DNA of 64,000 bases from Candidatus Hadersleviella danica (GCA_016711405.1 JADJSZ010000049.1:1-64000), one strand, 5' to 3'. Positions 30,077 to 39,938 are shown, numbered from the stretch's first letter. Translations and numbers: made by a program. Notes: a model not told the origin generated them from the letters alone.

Positions 30077-31087
30077 TTACGCTTTGCGAGCGAGCAACAT
30101 TTCGGTGAGGGCTTCGAGGGGGGTGGGGTGGCGCGGCGCGGCCGTGTGTAGATGGTCAAGGGCGGCTTGGCTGTATTGGCGGGCGCGATTTTCAGCATAC
30201 GGCCGTGCCCCGCTCTCATCCAACAACGCCACCACACGGGGCACAAAGTCGGAGCCATGCTCGACTTGGGCATATAACTCGCGCAGGGCTGGGTTGTGGG
30301 CAAGGCCATAGAGAACGGGCAGGGTCTTTTTGCGCGTTTCAATGTCGCTGGTGGCCGATTTGCCAATGACGGCCTCATCTCCCCAAATGCCCAAAATATC
30401 ATCTTGGACTTGGAAAGCCAGTCCCAGATTCAGGCCAAAGGCGGAATAATCGGCCGCTGTCTCCTCCCCCACCCCCGCAATGAGCGCCCCCAACTCGGCA
30501 CACAAGGCCAGCAACACCGAAGTCTTGCCCGTTATCATGGCCACATACTCCTCCACACTGACCTCGGTGCGGCTCTCGAAGAGCATGTCCGCCTGTTGCC
30601 CTTGGGTCAGGGCGAGACAGGTCTCGTCAAAGCGGCGCAGGGCGCGAACGGTAATGTCGGCCGATACCCCCCGCTCCACCAAGCGGTTGAGGGCGAGGTG
30701 GGCGACGGAAAACATGGCATCACCCGCGTTAGTGGCGAGGGGCACGCCCCAAATGCGCCACGAGGTGGCACGGCCGCGCCGGGTGGGGCTGTTGTCTTCG
30801 ATGTCGTCGTGGATGAGCGAGAAGTTGTGCAGGAGTTCGACGGCCGCCGCCGCAGGCAACGCCTGTCGCCAATCCCCCCCGGCCGCATGGCAGGCGAGCA
30901 GGCACAACAAAGGGCGAATTTGCTTGCCCGCGTTGCTCTCTAGCGGCTCAAATTGCTCATCGAGCCAACCCATGTGGTACTGCATCATCCCGTGGAGGTG
31001 GTCTACGGGTGGGTGTATCTCGGCGCAAAGCACCGCTTTCAATTCGGCCTGTATGGCCGGGAGCATTTCGGTCGTTAGGTGGTGCAT
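30077..31087 (-). CDS. Polyprenyl diphosphate synthase (GGPP/FPP synthase family)
   Basis: This trans-prenyltransferase of 336 residues condenses isopentenyl diphosphate with allylic primers. GKQIRPLLCLLAC binds IPP. The first Asp-rich motif is LIHDDIEDNSPTRRGRAT (DDxxD about residue 95). The second is FQVQDDILGIWGD (about 230). The residues before the first DDxxD (ELLHNFSLIHDD) fit a short-chain (C15-C20) product, an inference. It lies just downstream of fni on the same strand, so substrate supply and use are coupled. A terminator follows. Confidence 0.92.
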   Translation of the reverse strand: MHHLTTEMLPAIQAELKAVLCAEIHPPVDHLHGMMQYHMGWLDEQFEPLESNAGKQIRPLLCLLACHAAGGDWRQALPAAAAVELLHNFSLIHDDIEDNSPTRRGRATSWRIWGVPLATNAGDAMFSVAHLALNRLVERGVSADITVRALRRFDETCLALTQGQQADMLFESRTEVSVEEYVAMITGKTSVLLALCAELGALIAGVGEETAADYSAFGLNLGLAFQVQDDILGIWGDEAVIGKSATSDIETRKKTLPVLYGLAHNPALRELYAQVEHGSDFVPRVVALLDESGARPYAENRARQYSQAALDHLHTAAPRHPTPLEALTEMLLARKA

Positions 31088-31089
31088 GG

Positions 31090-31140
31090 GTAGTGGTTAG
31101 TGGTTAGTGGTTAGTGGCTAGTGGTTGGTGCTAAGTAGTG
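31090..31140. repeat. GGTTAGT heptamer repeat
   Basis: Four to five units of GGTTAGT/GGCTAGT separate the prenyl synthase start from the end of fni. Only one orientation is present here. Confidence 0.85.
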
Positions 31141-32222
31141 CGGTTGTGCTTTTTCCCTCTGCTCCCTGCCCCCCTGCGCCCCACCCCTAGTCCCCAGTCC
31201 GTATACAGCGGCGTTTCCGCCAGTTGGCTGATGTTGCCCGCGCCAGCGCAGAGCATGGCGATGCGGAGTTCGTCGGTGATGGTGTCGGCCAGTTCGATGA
31301 CGGCCGCTGTGCCGCCCGACACGGCCGCTTTCAGAAAATCGCCCGCCACGCCGCCAATCGTCGCCCCAAGGGCGATGCACTTGGCGATGTCTATGCCCGA
31401 GCGTAAGCCACCGCTGGCGATGAGGGGCAGATGGGGGGCGGCGCGATGGCATTGTTGGAGGGAAACGGCCGTGGGAATCCCCCAATCGATAAAGGCTCCC
31501 GCCACCCGTGCGTGGCGAGGGGTGGGAGCGCGGTGCATCTCCACTTGGCTCCACGAGGTTCCGCCCGCCCCAGCCACATCAATGGCGGATATGCCTGCGT
31601 CGGCGAGGCGAGCGGCCGTTTTGCCCGAAATGCCCCAGCCCACCTCTTTGGCAATGACGGGCACGCTCACTTGGCGGCACACTTGCTCGATTTTGGGGAG
31701 CAAGTTGGCAAAGTTGCGGTCGCCTTCGGGCTGAACAGCCTCTTGCAGAACATTCAGGTGCAAGATGAGCGCATCCGCGTGGCACATATCCACCGCTTTT
31801 TGCATCTGCGTCACACCGTAGCCGTAGTTCAGTTGCACCGCCCCCACATTGGCGAAGATAAGGGCGTTGGGAGCGTAGCGGCGCACCTTAAAACTCTCGG
31901 CGAGGGCATCGTCTTCGATGGCGGCGCGTTGGGAACCCAGCCCCATCGCCATGCCAACTTGTTCAGCGGCCGTGGCCAGCACCTCGTTAATCATTTTGGC
32001 GCGTTCGGTGCCGCCTGTCATGGAGGAGATGAGCAAGGGGGTGCGGAGTCGTTTGCCAAATAAGGTGGTGTGCGTTTCGATTTGGTCGCAATCGAGTTCG
32101 GGCAACGCTTCGTGTAAAAAGTGGTATTGCTCTAACCCCGTGCGGATGTTCTTAAACGAAACATCTTCCTCGAGGTTGATGCGAATGTGATCCGCCTTGC
32201 GCTGGTCGGTTTCGTTGGTCAT
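31131..32222 (-). CDS. fni: Type 2 isopentenyl-diphosphate delta-isomerase
   Basis: This FMN- and NADPH-dependent enzyme (363 residues) interconverts IPP and DMAPP. Family motifs are RKADHIRINLEEDV near the N-terminus, LLISSMTGGT, MGLGSQRA, IFANVGAVQL, LHLNVLQEAVQPEGD, IAKEVGWGIS, DVAGAGGTSW and IASGGLRSGIDIAKC (phosphate/FMN binding). The C-terminus ends with a basic, probably non-conserved tail (GRRGAGSRGKKHNRTT) that reads into the repeat. It forms a probable operon with the prenyl synthase. Confidence 0.94.
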   Translation of the reverse strand: MTNETDQRKADHIRINLEEDVSFKNIRTGLEQYHFLHEALPELDCDQIETHTTLFGKRLRTPLLISSMTGGTERAKMINEVLATAAEQVGMAMGLGSQRAAIEDDALAESFKVRRYAPNALIFANVGAVQLNYGYGVTQMQKAVDMCHADALILHLNVLQEAVQPEGDRNFANLLPKIEQVCRQVSVPVIAKEVGWGISGKTAARLADAGISAIDVAGAGGTSWSQVEMHRAPTPRHARVAGAFIDWGIPTAVSLQQCHRAAPHLPLIASGGLRSGIDIAKCIALGATIGGVAGDFLKAAVSGGTAAVIELADTITDELRIAMLCAGAGNISQLAETPLYTDWGLGVGRRGAGSRGKKHNRTT

Positions 32223-32227
32223 TTAGT

Positions 32228-32335
32228 GTCCTTGGTCATTTGTCATTGGTCACTGGTCATTTGTTATGGGTTGTTGGAGTTAGCTAGGTTGACCAGCACC
32301 TTTTGTTCATTGCTCATTGAGCATTGCTCATTGTC
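32228..32335. repeat. GGTCATT / TGCTCAT heptamer repeats
   Basis: TTGGTCATTTGTCATTGGTC is followed by TTGTTCATTGCTCATTGAGC and further TTGCTCATTG. Units match the inverse of the 17.2 kb element and recur at 60.33 kb. They lie upstream of fni. Confidence 0.8.
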
Positions 32336-32370
32336 GAGTATACCTTACCTAGCGGGGTGGGGAAATAAAA

Positions 32371-32402
32371 AAACGCTAGGTGTTGGGGAACACCTAGCGT
32401 TT
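32371..32402 (-). terminator. Intrinsic terminator of the sugar transferase gene
   Basis: AAACGCTAGGTGTT and AACACCTAGCGTTT form a perfect 14-bp stem with a GGGG loop. The A-run at its left gives U residues on the minus-strand transcript. Confidence 0.9.
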
Positions 32403-32429
32403 GGAGGGGCTAGAGGAGGTGTGTTTGGG

Positions 32430-33117
32430 TTAGCAGGCGCCGCGTTGTTCGAGAACGGCCGTGACTGTCTTGACCAAAATCATGATGTCGAGAGCAATGC
32501 CACGACGTTCGATGTAGGCTACGTCCAGTTCAACGCGCTCGTCGAATTCCATCGAGGCACGGCCGATGATTTGCCACAAACCCGTCAGGCCGGGGGTCAC
32601 TTCGAGGCGGCGCAGGTGTTGGGGAGCGTAGGTCTCGGCGGCGAAGGAAGTCGGCCGTGGGCCAACCAACGACATGGAGCCATTCAACACGTTCAGCAAT
32701 TGGGGCAGTTCATCCAAGCTGGTCTTGCGCAGAATTTTGCCGATGCGGGTGATGCGGGGGGTCGTTGCTGATTTTGAAATCCAGGCATTGCAGTTCGTTC
32801 AGGTGCATCAACTCTTGTTTCATCGCTTCGGCGTTGGGAACCATGGTGCGGAACTTGAACATGTTGAAGCGGATGCCATCTTTGCCTGTCCGTTTTTGGG
32901 TGAAGAGGACGGGGGCACCGGGCGAATCAATCCAAATGAGCAGGGCGACGATGGCGAAGAGGGGGAGCAAGAAAGGGAGGGCGAACCCAACCACTACTAA
33001 ATCCATCATGCGCTTGGCAATGGTGTAGCGCGAACCCGTTAAAAGGCGTTGGCTGGGTTGGAATTTTTCCCACCAAGAAATGGTTTCGGTCAGTTCAACG
33101 CTGATGTTGTCTTCCAT
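32430..33117 (-). CDS. Bacterial sugar-1-phosphate transferase (short PGT type), one frameshift
   Basis: This monotopic phosphoglycosyl transferase starts glycan assembly by moving a sugar-1-phosphate to undecaprenyl phosphate. It begins MEDNISVELTETISWWEKF and has one re-entrant membrane helix (KRMMDLVVVGFALPFLLPLFAIVALLIWIDSPGAP). VLFTQKRTGKDGIRFNMFKFRTMVPNAE is the conserved core. SLDELPQLLNVLNGSMSLVGPRP and LEVTPGLTGLWQIIGRAS follow in the second frame. One base is lost in the G6 run near 32,757. It lacks the N-terminal sensor domain of the larger protein at 49.3 kb. It is transcribed alone and ends at a strong terminator. Confidence 0.88.
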
Positions 33118-33392
33118 TGTTTTGATTTGGGGGGATATACATTGCCATGAATACACCTGTGCTTCGAATAAACAACTACTGAATCTATAGTGACCATAGT
33201 ACTAATGTTATCTTACAGAAGTTCTTACATGTGCCTGTGTTATTACATACAGTAGCCGCGTAAAACGGCCGTAATCATTACCCCACAGAACAATTTAGGG
33301 CTACAATTCAGTGATCCACTCGGCTTATCGTAGCCATTATTCGCTCACCTCAACCCCTCCCGCAGTAACGAAAACAATTGAAGTCTGGTACC
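33118..33392. other. A+T-richer divergent spacer with no gene
   Basis: This spacer lies between the sugar transferase (minus) and the hybrid kinase (plus). I see only A+T-rich promoter-like sequence and no convincing short gene, repeat unit or RNA. Confidence 0.5.
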
Positions 33393-36200
33393 AATGTTCA
33401 AGCAATTGTTGAACCAACTCCACATTCGCACGATTCGGGCTAACTCATACGGGGCAATTGCTGGCTATGGCTTATGGCCCAGATGAGGAACCCAACCTTC
33501 CCCTAACCGAAGCGGATATTGGCCTTATGGCGGATTACATTCGGCAGACGGGGCGCATCTATCAAACTCAGTTCATCTATTTGCCTGAGCAAGATAAGTG
33601 GCATAGCTTTTTTGCCGCCCCCGTCATGCACAACAACGAATTAATTGGCATCCTCATCACCCAAATAGACGGCCGTGACATTGAGCAGATAGTTAATGAG
33701 TTGGACGATTTGGGACGGACGGGTGAAACATTGATTGGCACACGCCAAGAGGACGAATTTCGGGTTATCAATCGGCCGCGCCATGCCACAGAGGGTTTCC
33801 AGTCCAGCATTCCCTATGGAGGTATAGGGTATTTCCACTTACAAGAGGGGTATCAGCAAGCATCGGAAGGCTTTGAGGTTGCACCAGATTATCGGGGGGA
33901 AATGACGGCTATTTACTACCGGCAGGTGCCCGGCTTGGGTTGGGGTATGGTCGTTAAAAAAGATGTAGATGAAGCCTTTGACTCGATTAAACGCCAACAA
34001 AACATGCTCGGCATTGCGTTCGCCGTTTCTATCCTCATCATAGGATTGACAGCGCCACAAGTGGCTCGCCAGTTTTCGTTGCCCATCATGCGCCTGCACG
34101 ATACGGTTCATGGCATTTCGACGGGCAATTTGCAGGCACGCGCCAAGGACACCGACCGCCAAGACGAAATTGGGGAGTTGGCCATCGGTGTCAATTATAT
34201 GGCGGATGAGTTGGCGACGACATTCGGCCGTTTGGAGGAGCGCATTCAGGAGCGCACGGCGCAATTGGTGGCCACGGCCGAAATCTCGCGCCGCATTGTG
34301 GAGCTTCGCAACCCCGACGAACTACTTCAATTGGTGGTCAACACCATTCAGGAGCGGTTTGGCTTTTATTTTGTGGCCCTGATGATGGTGGATGAGGCAA
34401 CCCAGCAGGCGGTGATAACGGCCGTGGCGGGTTTGCCCTCCGAAGCCAACTCCCTCACTGGCTATACGCTCTCTTTGCGGCTCAACAGCATTACCAGTTG
34501 GGTGGTGCGCGAACGCCGCCCCTATGCCAGCCCCGATGTGCAAGACGACCCCCATTACGTCCCGCACCCTGCCCTGCCTTACACCGCCTCTGAAATCAGC
34601 TTGCCACTCCTCAGCAATGGCTCTGTTTTGGGGGTGTTGGATTTGCAGTCAGACCGTCGCAACGCCTTCCACGATGAAGATGCGGCCAGTTTGCAGGGGT
34701 TGGCCGACCAAATTACGATTGCGCTCGAAAACGGCCGTCTCTTCCAGCAAAGCCAACGCTATGCCCGCGATATGGTGCAAGCCCGCGAATTGGCCGAAGA
34801 AGCCAACCGCTCCAAAAGCGCCTTCTTGGCCAACATGAGCCATGAATTGCGCACCCCCATGAACGCTATCATTGGCTTTTCACAAGTCATGGAGCGCGAC
34901 AACAGCCTGAGCGATAAACAACGAGAATATCTGCGCATCATCTCCCGCAGTAGCGACCACCTCTTAAACCTCATCAACGATGTGCTGGAGATGTCTAAAA
35001 TTGAGGCGGGGCGCATGGTGCTAACCGAACAACCGTTTGATTTGCACCACACCCTCAACGATGTCAAAGAGCTTTTTCATGTGCGGGCGGAGGGCAAAAA
35101 CCTGCACATGCACTTTGGCATTGCGGGGGATGTGCCCCGTTATGTGGTCAGCGATGAGGGCAAATTGCGCCAAGTGCTGATTAACTTGCTCAGCAATGCC
35201 ATTAAATTCACAGACAAGGGGGGGATTAGCGTGCGGGTGGGGTATGAAGCGGCCGATGTCGCCCCCCGGCTCCATTTTGCGGTGGAAGACACAGGCGAAG
35301 GCATTGCGCCCGAAGAGTTACAAGTACTGTTCGAGCCATTTGTGCAAACGGCCAGCGGCCTGAAACGGCAAGAAGGCACGGGTTTGGGCATGACCATTAC
35401 CCGCCAATTTATTCATCTGCTGGGCGGGGAAATTTCGGTGCAAAGCAATTTGGGCGAAGGAACGGTGGTACAATTTGAGATTCAGATTACCTTGGCACGG
35501 CCGGAAGATGTGCGCGGTGAGACGGTTTACCGTCGTGTCCTTAGCCTGCGTCCCGATGTCAACGGCCAAATCCCCCAATATCGCATTTTGGTGGTGGATG
35601 ACCGCCCCGAAAATCGGCAGTTGATGCGCGAATGGCTCCATGCTGTGGGGTTTGAGGTGCGCGAGGCGGCCGACGGCCGTGAGGCCATTGCCCAATGGGA
35701 AGCGTGGCAACCACACCTCATTTGGATGGATATGCGGATGCCTGTCATGGATGGGTATGAGGCGACCCGCCTGATTAAGTCGAGCGTGAAGGAAAAGCAC
35801 CCCATTATCATTGCCCTCACGGCCAGTGCGTTGGAACATGAGCGTTCGATTGTGCTTTCGGCGGGCTGTGATGATTTTGTGCGTAAACCTGTGCGTGAAG
35901 CGTTGGTCTTGAGAAAATGGGTGAGTTTTGGGGGTGCGGTATGAGTATGAGCAGTTAGTGGCCGAACCAATGAAACTCAATCCGTTTGATAGGAGTGCGG
36001 ATGGATTGGCTACGGCCGTAACCCAACTCCCCCCCGAATTGGTGGTGGCTCTGCAACAAGCGGCCGTGGAAATAGACATAGATGCCGCCCAACAAACCAT
36101 CCACCAAATAGCCCACCACAACCCCGATTTAGCCGAAATCCTCGCCGAATTGGTCGAACATTATCGGTTTGACCACCTCCAAAAAATCCTCACGCCATGA
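33393..36200 (+). CDS. Hybrid sensor histidine kinase (Cache-HAMP-GAF-HisKA-HATPase-REC), rearranged N-terminus
   Basis: This is a large membrane-bound hybrid kinase. From 33458 the frame covers part of a Cache-like sensor domain (FIYLPEQDKWHSFFAAPV, GLGWGMVVKKDVDEAF), one TM helix (MLGIAFAVSILIIGLTAP), HAMP, and GAF. HisKA (FLANMSHELRTPMNAI) and HATPase_c (NLLSNAIKF, EDTGEGI, GTGLGMTI) follow. A receiver (ILVVDDRPENR, MDMRMPVMDGYEA, FVRKPV) ends the main frame. A likely true start, MFKQLLNQLHIRTIR, lies at 33393 in another frame, but the TM1 helix expected after it is missing, so an internal deletion is probable. Two shifts near 35,905-35,930 separate the receiver from a helical tail ending at 36200. 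Confidence 0.85.
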
Positions 36201-36233
36201 GCAACCTTGTTCATGGCTGATTCTAGTAAAAAA

Positions 36234-36313
36234 GGACGAATTACAAAGTACGAAGTACGACATCCCCCGAGTAATTTCGTACTCCGTCATTCGTACTTCG
36301 TACTTCGTCATTG
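36234..36313. repeat. AGTACGA tandem repeat hairpin
   Basis: GGACGAATTACAAAGTACGA on the left faces CGTCATTCGTACTTCGTACT on the right. Same family as 18,190 and 61,182. It occupies the spacer between the two kinase genes. Confidence 0.88.
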
Positions 36314-36327
36314 AACACTGTTTTGCT

Positions 36328-37458
36328 ATGACCAACACCCCCTCCCCCAAACGTGGCAACATTCTCATTGTGGATGACACGCCCGCCAACCTCAAAATTC
36401 TAACCACCATGCTGAGTAGCCAAGGGTATCGGGTGCGGCCAGCCATTAACGGAGATGTAGCACTCAAAGCGGTTCACAGTGCCCCGCCCGACCTAATTTT
36501 GCTGGATATTATGATGCCGGGCATGAGTGGCTTTGATGTATGCCTCGCCCTCAAAGCAAACCGTGAAACGCAAAAAATCCCCGTTATTTTTATCAGTGCC
36601 CTTGATGAGACGTTGGATAAGGTGAAAGCGTTTCAGATGGGGGGTGTGGATTACATTACTAAGCCGTTCCAAACGGAAGAGGTGTTGGTGCGGGTGAATA
36701 CCCATTTGGCCTTGGATAGGCAACGGCGAGAGATTGAAAGCCTCAATGCGCTTAAAGATGTGCTCATTCGCACAGTTTCACATGACCTGAAGAACCCCAT
36801 CAGCAACATTATGGGCTATGCCGAATTGTTGCTGGCCGAAAAGGGGTTGATGCAAGATTTGGAGCAGGCGGAACGGCTCTTGCGCCGTGTTCACCAAAGC
36901 GCGGGGCAGATGTACGATTTGGTCAACAGTTTGTTGGAGATGACGCGGATTGAAGATAACCCAGAGATGGATATGACGGCCGTGCTTCTGCGCGATGTGT
37001 TGGCGGCGCAATTCGGGGAACATGAATTACAGGCCTACAAACAGGGCATCACCCTGACAGGTGTAGCTTCAGAGGCGTATCCAGCAGGTATGGTTGTGTG
37101 GGCAGATGCTGTTTGGTTGGGGGTGGTCTTCGCCAATTTGCTCACCAATGCCATTAAGTACACCCCCTCAGGCGGCACTGTTACAATGACGGTTGAGCGA
37201 ACTGACACGGAAGCACTAGTGCATGTCCGTGATACGGGGTTAGGGATTCCCGAAGCTGACCAGCCTTATGTGTTTGACAAGTTTTTCCGCGTCAACAAGC
37301 CCAGCCATTTGGCTATTCAGGGGGCGGGGTTGGGATTGGCGATTGCTCAAGCGATTGTGGGGCACCATAACGGCCGTATCACCCTCGAGAGCGAACTCGG
37401 CCGTGGCAGTTGCTTTACCGTAGCTTTGCCTTTGCACGATTTAGAAGCAAGAAATTAA
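36328..37458 (+). CDS. Cytoplasmic response regulator-histidine kinase fusion
   Basis: This 376-residue soluble protein has an N-terminal receiver (NILIVDDTPAN, phospho-acceptor Asp60 in LLLDIMMPGMSGFD, Lys112 in YITKPF). A short coiled linker leads to HisKA with His152 in VLIRTVSHDLKNPISN and HATPase_c (NLLTNAIKYTP, VRDTGLGIPE, GAGLGLAIAQAIV). The order REC-HK suggests that a phosphorelay from another kinase, perhaps the hybrid one 128 bp upstream, sets its activity. No Shine-Dalgarno site precedes the ATG at 36328. The frame is intact. The MbtH gene follows after 21 bp. Confidence 0.92.
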   Translation: MTNTPSPKRGNILIVDDTPANLKILTTMLSSQGYRVRPAINGDVALKAVHSAPPDLILLDIMMPGMSGFDVCLALKANRETQKIPVIFISALDETLDKVKAFQMGGVDYITKPFQTEEVLVRVNTHLALDRQRREIESLNALKDVLIRTVSHDLKNPISNIMGYAELLLAEKGLMQDLEQAERLLRRVHQSAGQMYDLVNSLLEMTRIEDNPEMDMTAVLLRDVLAAQFGEHELQAYKQGITLTGVASEAYPAGMVVWADAVWLGVVFANLLTNAIKYTPSGGTVTMTVERTDTEALVHVRDTGLGIPEADQPYVFDKFFRVNKPSHLAIQGAGLGLAIAQAIVGHHNGRITLESELGRGSCFTVALPLHDLEARN

Positions 37459-37479
37459 GTACAAGAAAGGAGAACTCTG

Positions 37480-37689
37480 ATGGACGACGAAGACTTGACG
37501 ATTTACAAGGTTGTGGTTAATCACGAAGAGCAATACTCTATATGGCCAGCGAATAGGGAAATTGCTCCTGGTTGGCGCGAAGAAGGGAAGCAAGGCCTCA
37601 AAGCAGAGTGCCTTGCTTACATAGAAGAGGTATGGACAGATATGCGCCCCCTTAGTTTGCGAAAGAAAATGGAGGAACAGGGACATTAG
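37480..37689 (+). CDS. MbtH family protein
   Basis: This 69-residue protein has the complete MbtH signature: YKVVVNHEEQYSIWP near the N-terminus, PGW, and CLAYIEEVWTDMRPLSLR at the C-terminus. MbtH proteins bind and activate or stabilise adenylation domains of non-ribosomal peptide synthetases. No adenylation, condensation or carrier-protein gene is seen in this window, so it is an orphan and its partner must lie elsewhere. It follows the kinase gene by 21 bp, probably on the same transcript, with a ribosome site (AAAGGAGAACTCTG-ATG). Confidence 0.92.
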   Translation: MDDEDLTIYKVVVNHEEQYSIWPANREIAPGWREEGKQGLKAECLAYIEEVWTDMRPLSLRKKMEEQGH

Positions 37690-37717
37690 CCTCAGAGCCT
37701 AGCGACTGAATATCAAC

Positions 37718-37746
37718 AAAAAAGCGGCTCATCCAGCCGCTTTTTT
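37718..37746. terminator. Bidirectional intrinsic terminator
   Basis: AAAAAAGCGGCT and AGCCGCTTTTTT form a stem with a 5-nt loop between the converging MbtH and LysM/CAP genes. Confidence 0.92.
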
Positions 37747-37764
37747 GTTTTTGTTTTGCTGTCC

Positions 37765-39090
37765 TTAACGGCGCAGAAACACGGCCGCGCCAAACACGAC
37801 CAACAACACCACCCCCAAGCCCACCCAATTGCCCCACGAAATCGCCTCTTCTGGCATGGCGGCCGTAACCGCTGGTGATGGCGGAATCGGGGTAGGGGTT
37901 GGTGGAACCAATGTCGGGCTGGCAAGGCTGACGCTGGCCAAACTGGGGGCAACGGCCGTGGGGGTGGCCGTTGGTTGAGGCTCGGTCGTGGGGGTGGCGG
38001 GCAACGGGGTGGGCGTGGCGGTTGGCTCGGGCGGCCGAATGGCCAGCACTTGGCCAATGGTCAAAATCGAATCGGCCGTGAGGTCATTCCACACCAGCAA
38101 CTCATCAAACGCAACAGCATAACGCCCCGCCAACCCCCACAGCGAATCCCCCGCCCGCACGATATGGGTCGTTTGCGGCGTGGCCGTAGGCGGTGGCGAA
38201 GCCCCCTCGGGAATCCGCACCAACACCTCCTGCCCCGGCGTTAAAATCGCCTCCATCCCCAAGCCGTTGTACCACAAAAATTGCTCCAAAGTCAGCCCAT
38301 TGATGGCGGCAATTTCCCATGCCGTATCGCCTCGTTGCACCACGTAAATGGGGGATGGGGTAGCGGTGGGCGGCGGGACATAGCCATCGGGCGGCCGTAC
38401 CATAATCACATCCCCCAATTGCACCACACTATCTTCGCGCAAATTGTTGATGGTCAGCAGGTCAGCCAACGACACATCATAATGCGCCGAAATCATCCAT
38501 AGCGATTGGCCCGCTTGCAGGGTGTGGCGAATAGAGCCATCCTCGGCCGGCTGGCTGAGTGTCATGGGGATAATGCGCACAGGGGGGGGTTGGTCGTTGT
38601 TGGTGGTGGGGCGGGTGCTGTTGGGCGTATCGGATGGGCGGCCGACGACGATGGCGTAATAATTTTGGCCACCCCCTGTCGCCATCCCCGCCCCAATCTC
38701 CACATACCTATCAGAGGCGATAGTGGCGTAGTGAACAGGGCTGTTTTGCCACCAAATTAAGCCTTGGCGGGGGGTCATGCCCGTGCCGCCCACAATGTTT
38801 TCGACCACATATCCCTGATACCCCGCATTGTTGGCGCGTTGTTGGGGGGATGTGCCGCCTGCGCCTGTGTGGCTGTAGAGGTTGTTGGCGGCCATGTAGC
38901 TGGCGTGTTGCTGGGCGGCGGCCGAAAGGGTGGCATTGACTCGAAATGGGGGCAGACCCAGTCCGACTCGGAACTCGTTGACCAAGCGAATGATTTCGCT
39001 GGCGGAATCTTGGGCGGCCGTGGGGGTGGGCTGGCTCAGGTGGCTCCCCACCAAAATGAACAGTAAGAAGAGAGTGAAAAAGCGACGCAT
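37765..39090 (-). CDS. Secreted CAP-domain protein with three LysM repeats and C-terminal anchor
   Basis: This 441-residue surface protein starts with a signal peptide (MRRFFTLFLLFILVGSHL). A CAP/SCP domain (about 30-150) shows IIRLVNEFRVGLGLPPF, AAQQHASYMAANNLYSHTG and WWQNSPVHYATI. Three LysM modules follow (HTLQAGQSLWMISAHYDVSL, YVVQRGDTAWEIAAINGLTL, HIVRAGDSLWGLAGRYAVAF), separated by Pro-Thr linkers. A long PTATPT-type spacer leads to a final TM helix (WVGLGVVLLVVFGAAVF). The LysM repeats would bind N-acetylglucosamine-containing polymers and the CAP fold binds lipids or ligands. Confidence 0.92.
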   Translation of the reverse strand: MRRFFTLFLLFILVGSHLSQPTPTAAQDSASEIIRLVNEFRVGLGLPPFRVNATLSAAAQQHASYMAANNLYSHTGAGGTSPQQRANNAGYQGYVVENIVGGTGMTPRQGLIWWQNSPVHYATIASDRYVEIGAGMATGGGQNYYAIVVGRPSDTPNSTRPTTNNDQPPPVRIIPMTLSQPAEDGSIRHTLQAGQSLWMISAHYDVSLADLLTINNLREDSVVQLGDVIMVRPPDGYVPPPTATPSPIYVVQRGDTAWEIAAINGLTLEQFLWYNGLGMEAILTPGQEVLVRIPEGASPPPTATPQTTHIVRAGDSLWGLAGRYAVAFDELLVWNDLTADSILTIGQVLAIRPPEPTATPTPLPATPTTEPQPTATPTAVAPSLASVSLASPTLVPPTPTPIPPSPAVTAAMPEEAISWGNWVGLGVVLLVVFGAAVFLRR

Positions 39091-39135
39091 GGAGCCAACT
39101 ATAGCACCATCGGCCGTGCGATTAGAGATTTTCTA

Positions 39136-39168
39136 ATCAGTCTGTCAGTCTCTCAGTCGGTCAGTCTC
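39136..39168. repeat. CAGTCTGT octamer repeat
   Basis: CAGTCTGTCAGTCTCTCAGT and one more CGGTCAGTCTC unit lie between the ferredoxin gene end and the LysM/CAP gene start. Same family as 6,496. Confidence 0.8.
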
Positions 39169-39176
39169 TTCCCCCC

Positions 39177-39899
39177 TCATTCTCCTGCTCCATAAAATTC
39201 CTGCAAGGTGATGAGCGAACGGCCGTAGTGGTATTGCACCTGTGGCAACCCATATTTGTGTTCGGCGGCTACGGGGCAGGCCAACCGCGCCAAGCAACGG
39301 TCGCCGCAGGAGGAATCGGGTTGGAGGCGATAACGGGCGCAGTCCTGCAAGCCAAACTGATGAGGTTCGTCCACTGCGCCTGCTGGGCACGCAGTTTGGC
39401 AGGGCTTGTCGAGGCAAGTGTGGCAGGGCGAGGGTGCGGCCGTTTCACTGCTCCCCACAGGCAAATCGGCAATGGCCAAAAAGGCTGTGCGATAGGCAAA
39501 CCACACCCCATATTGTGGGCTAATCCCTACCCCCAACGGGGAAGGGTGTGCCCAATGAGCCAATTCGCCCAGTTGTTGCAAGGGGATGATAAGTTGCGAG
39601 GGGTAGAGCCAGTAGATGGGGGGGCTAACCAAGTAATCAGTGATAAAGCGGCGGGTGATGGTGGTACTAAAATAGTCCACAGGGTTGGGGGTGATATGGC
39701 CATACTCGGCCAAGGCTTGCCAAAAACGAGGGCCGCCATGTCCCAACAGAACCAGCCGATTGTATTTTTCTAAGGGGATGTTGGAGGCTTTGAACTGTCG
39801 CTGAATTGGCTCCGGCAAGGTGGCGCAATCTAAAAAAGCCCATAAATTGAGGCCATTTTCAGCTAAAAATGTTTTCCCCGCCTCAAGCCGTGTATTCAT
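39177..39899 (-). CDS. 4Fe-4S protein related to epoxyqueuosine reductase
   Basis: This 240-residue protein has a C-terminal double [4Fe-4S] region: CHTCLDKPCQTACPAGAV, then CARYRL, CGDRCLARLACPVAAEHKYG. The N-terminal ~150 residues (RLVLLGHGGPRFWQAL, WLYPSQLIIPLQQLGELAHW) resemble the QueG-like fold, but the cobalamin-binding part is shortened compared with true QueG (about 350 or more residues). It probably transfers electrons to an unknown reduction. It is transcribed alone. Confidence 0.75.
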   Translation of the reverse strand: MNTRLEAGKTFLAENGLNLWAFLDCATLPEPIQRQFKASNIPLEKYNRLVLLGHGGPRFWQALAEYGHITPNPVDYFSTTITRRFITDYLVSPPIYWLYPSQLIIPLQQLGELAHWAHPSPLGVGISPQYGVWFAYRTAFLAIADLPVGSSETAAPSPCHTCLDKPCQTACPAGAVDEPHQFGLQDCARYRLQPDSSCGDRCLARLACPVAAEHKYGLPQVQYHYGRSLITLQEFYGAGE

Positions 39900-39938
39900 A
39901 CCATAACTATAACAAAAACTAGTACTGAACGGCTAGAG

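Noticed and set aside
37459..37765. An NRPS cluster around the MbtH gene
   Set aside because: No adenylation, condensation, carrier or thioesterase motif is seen in any frame within the window.
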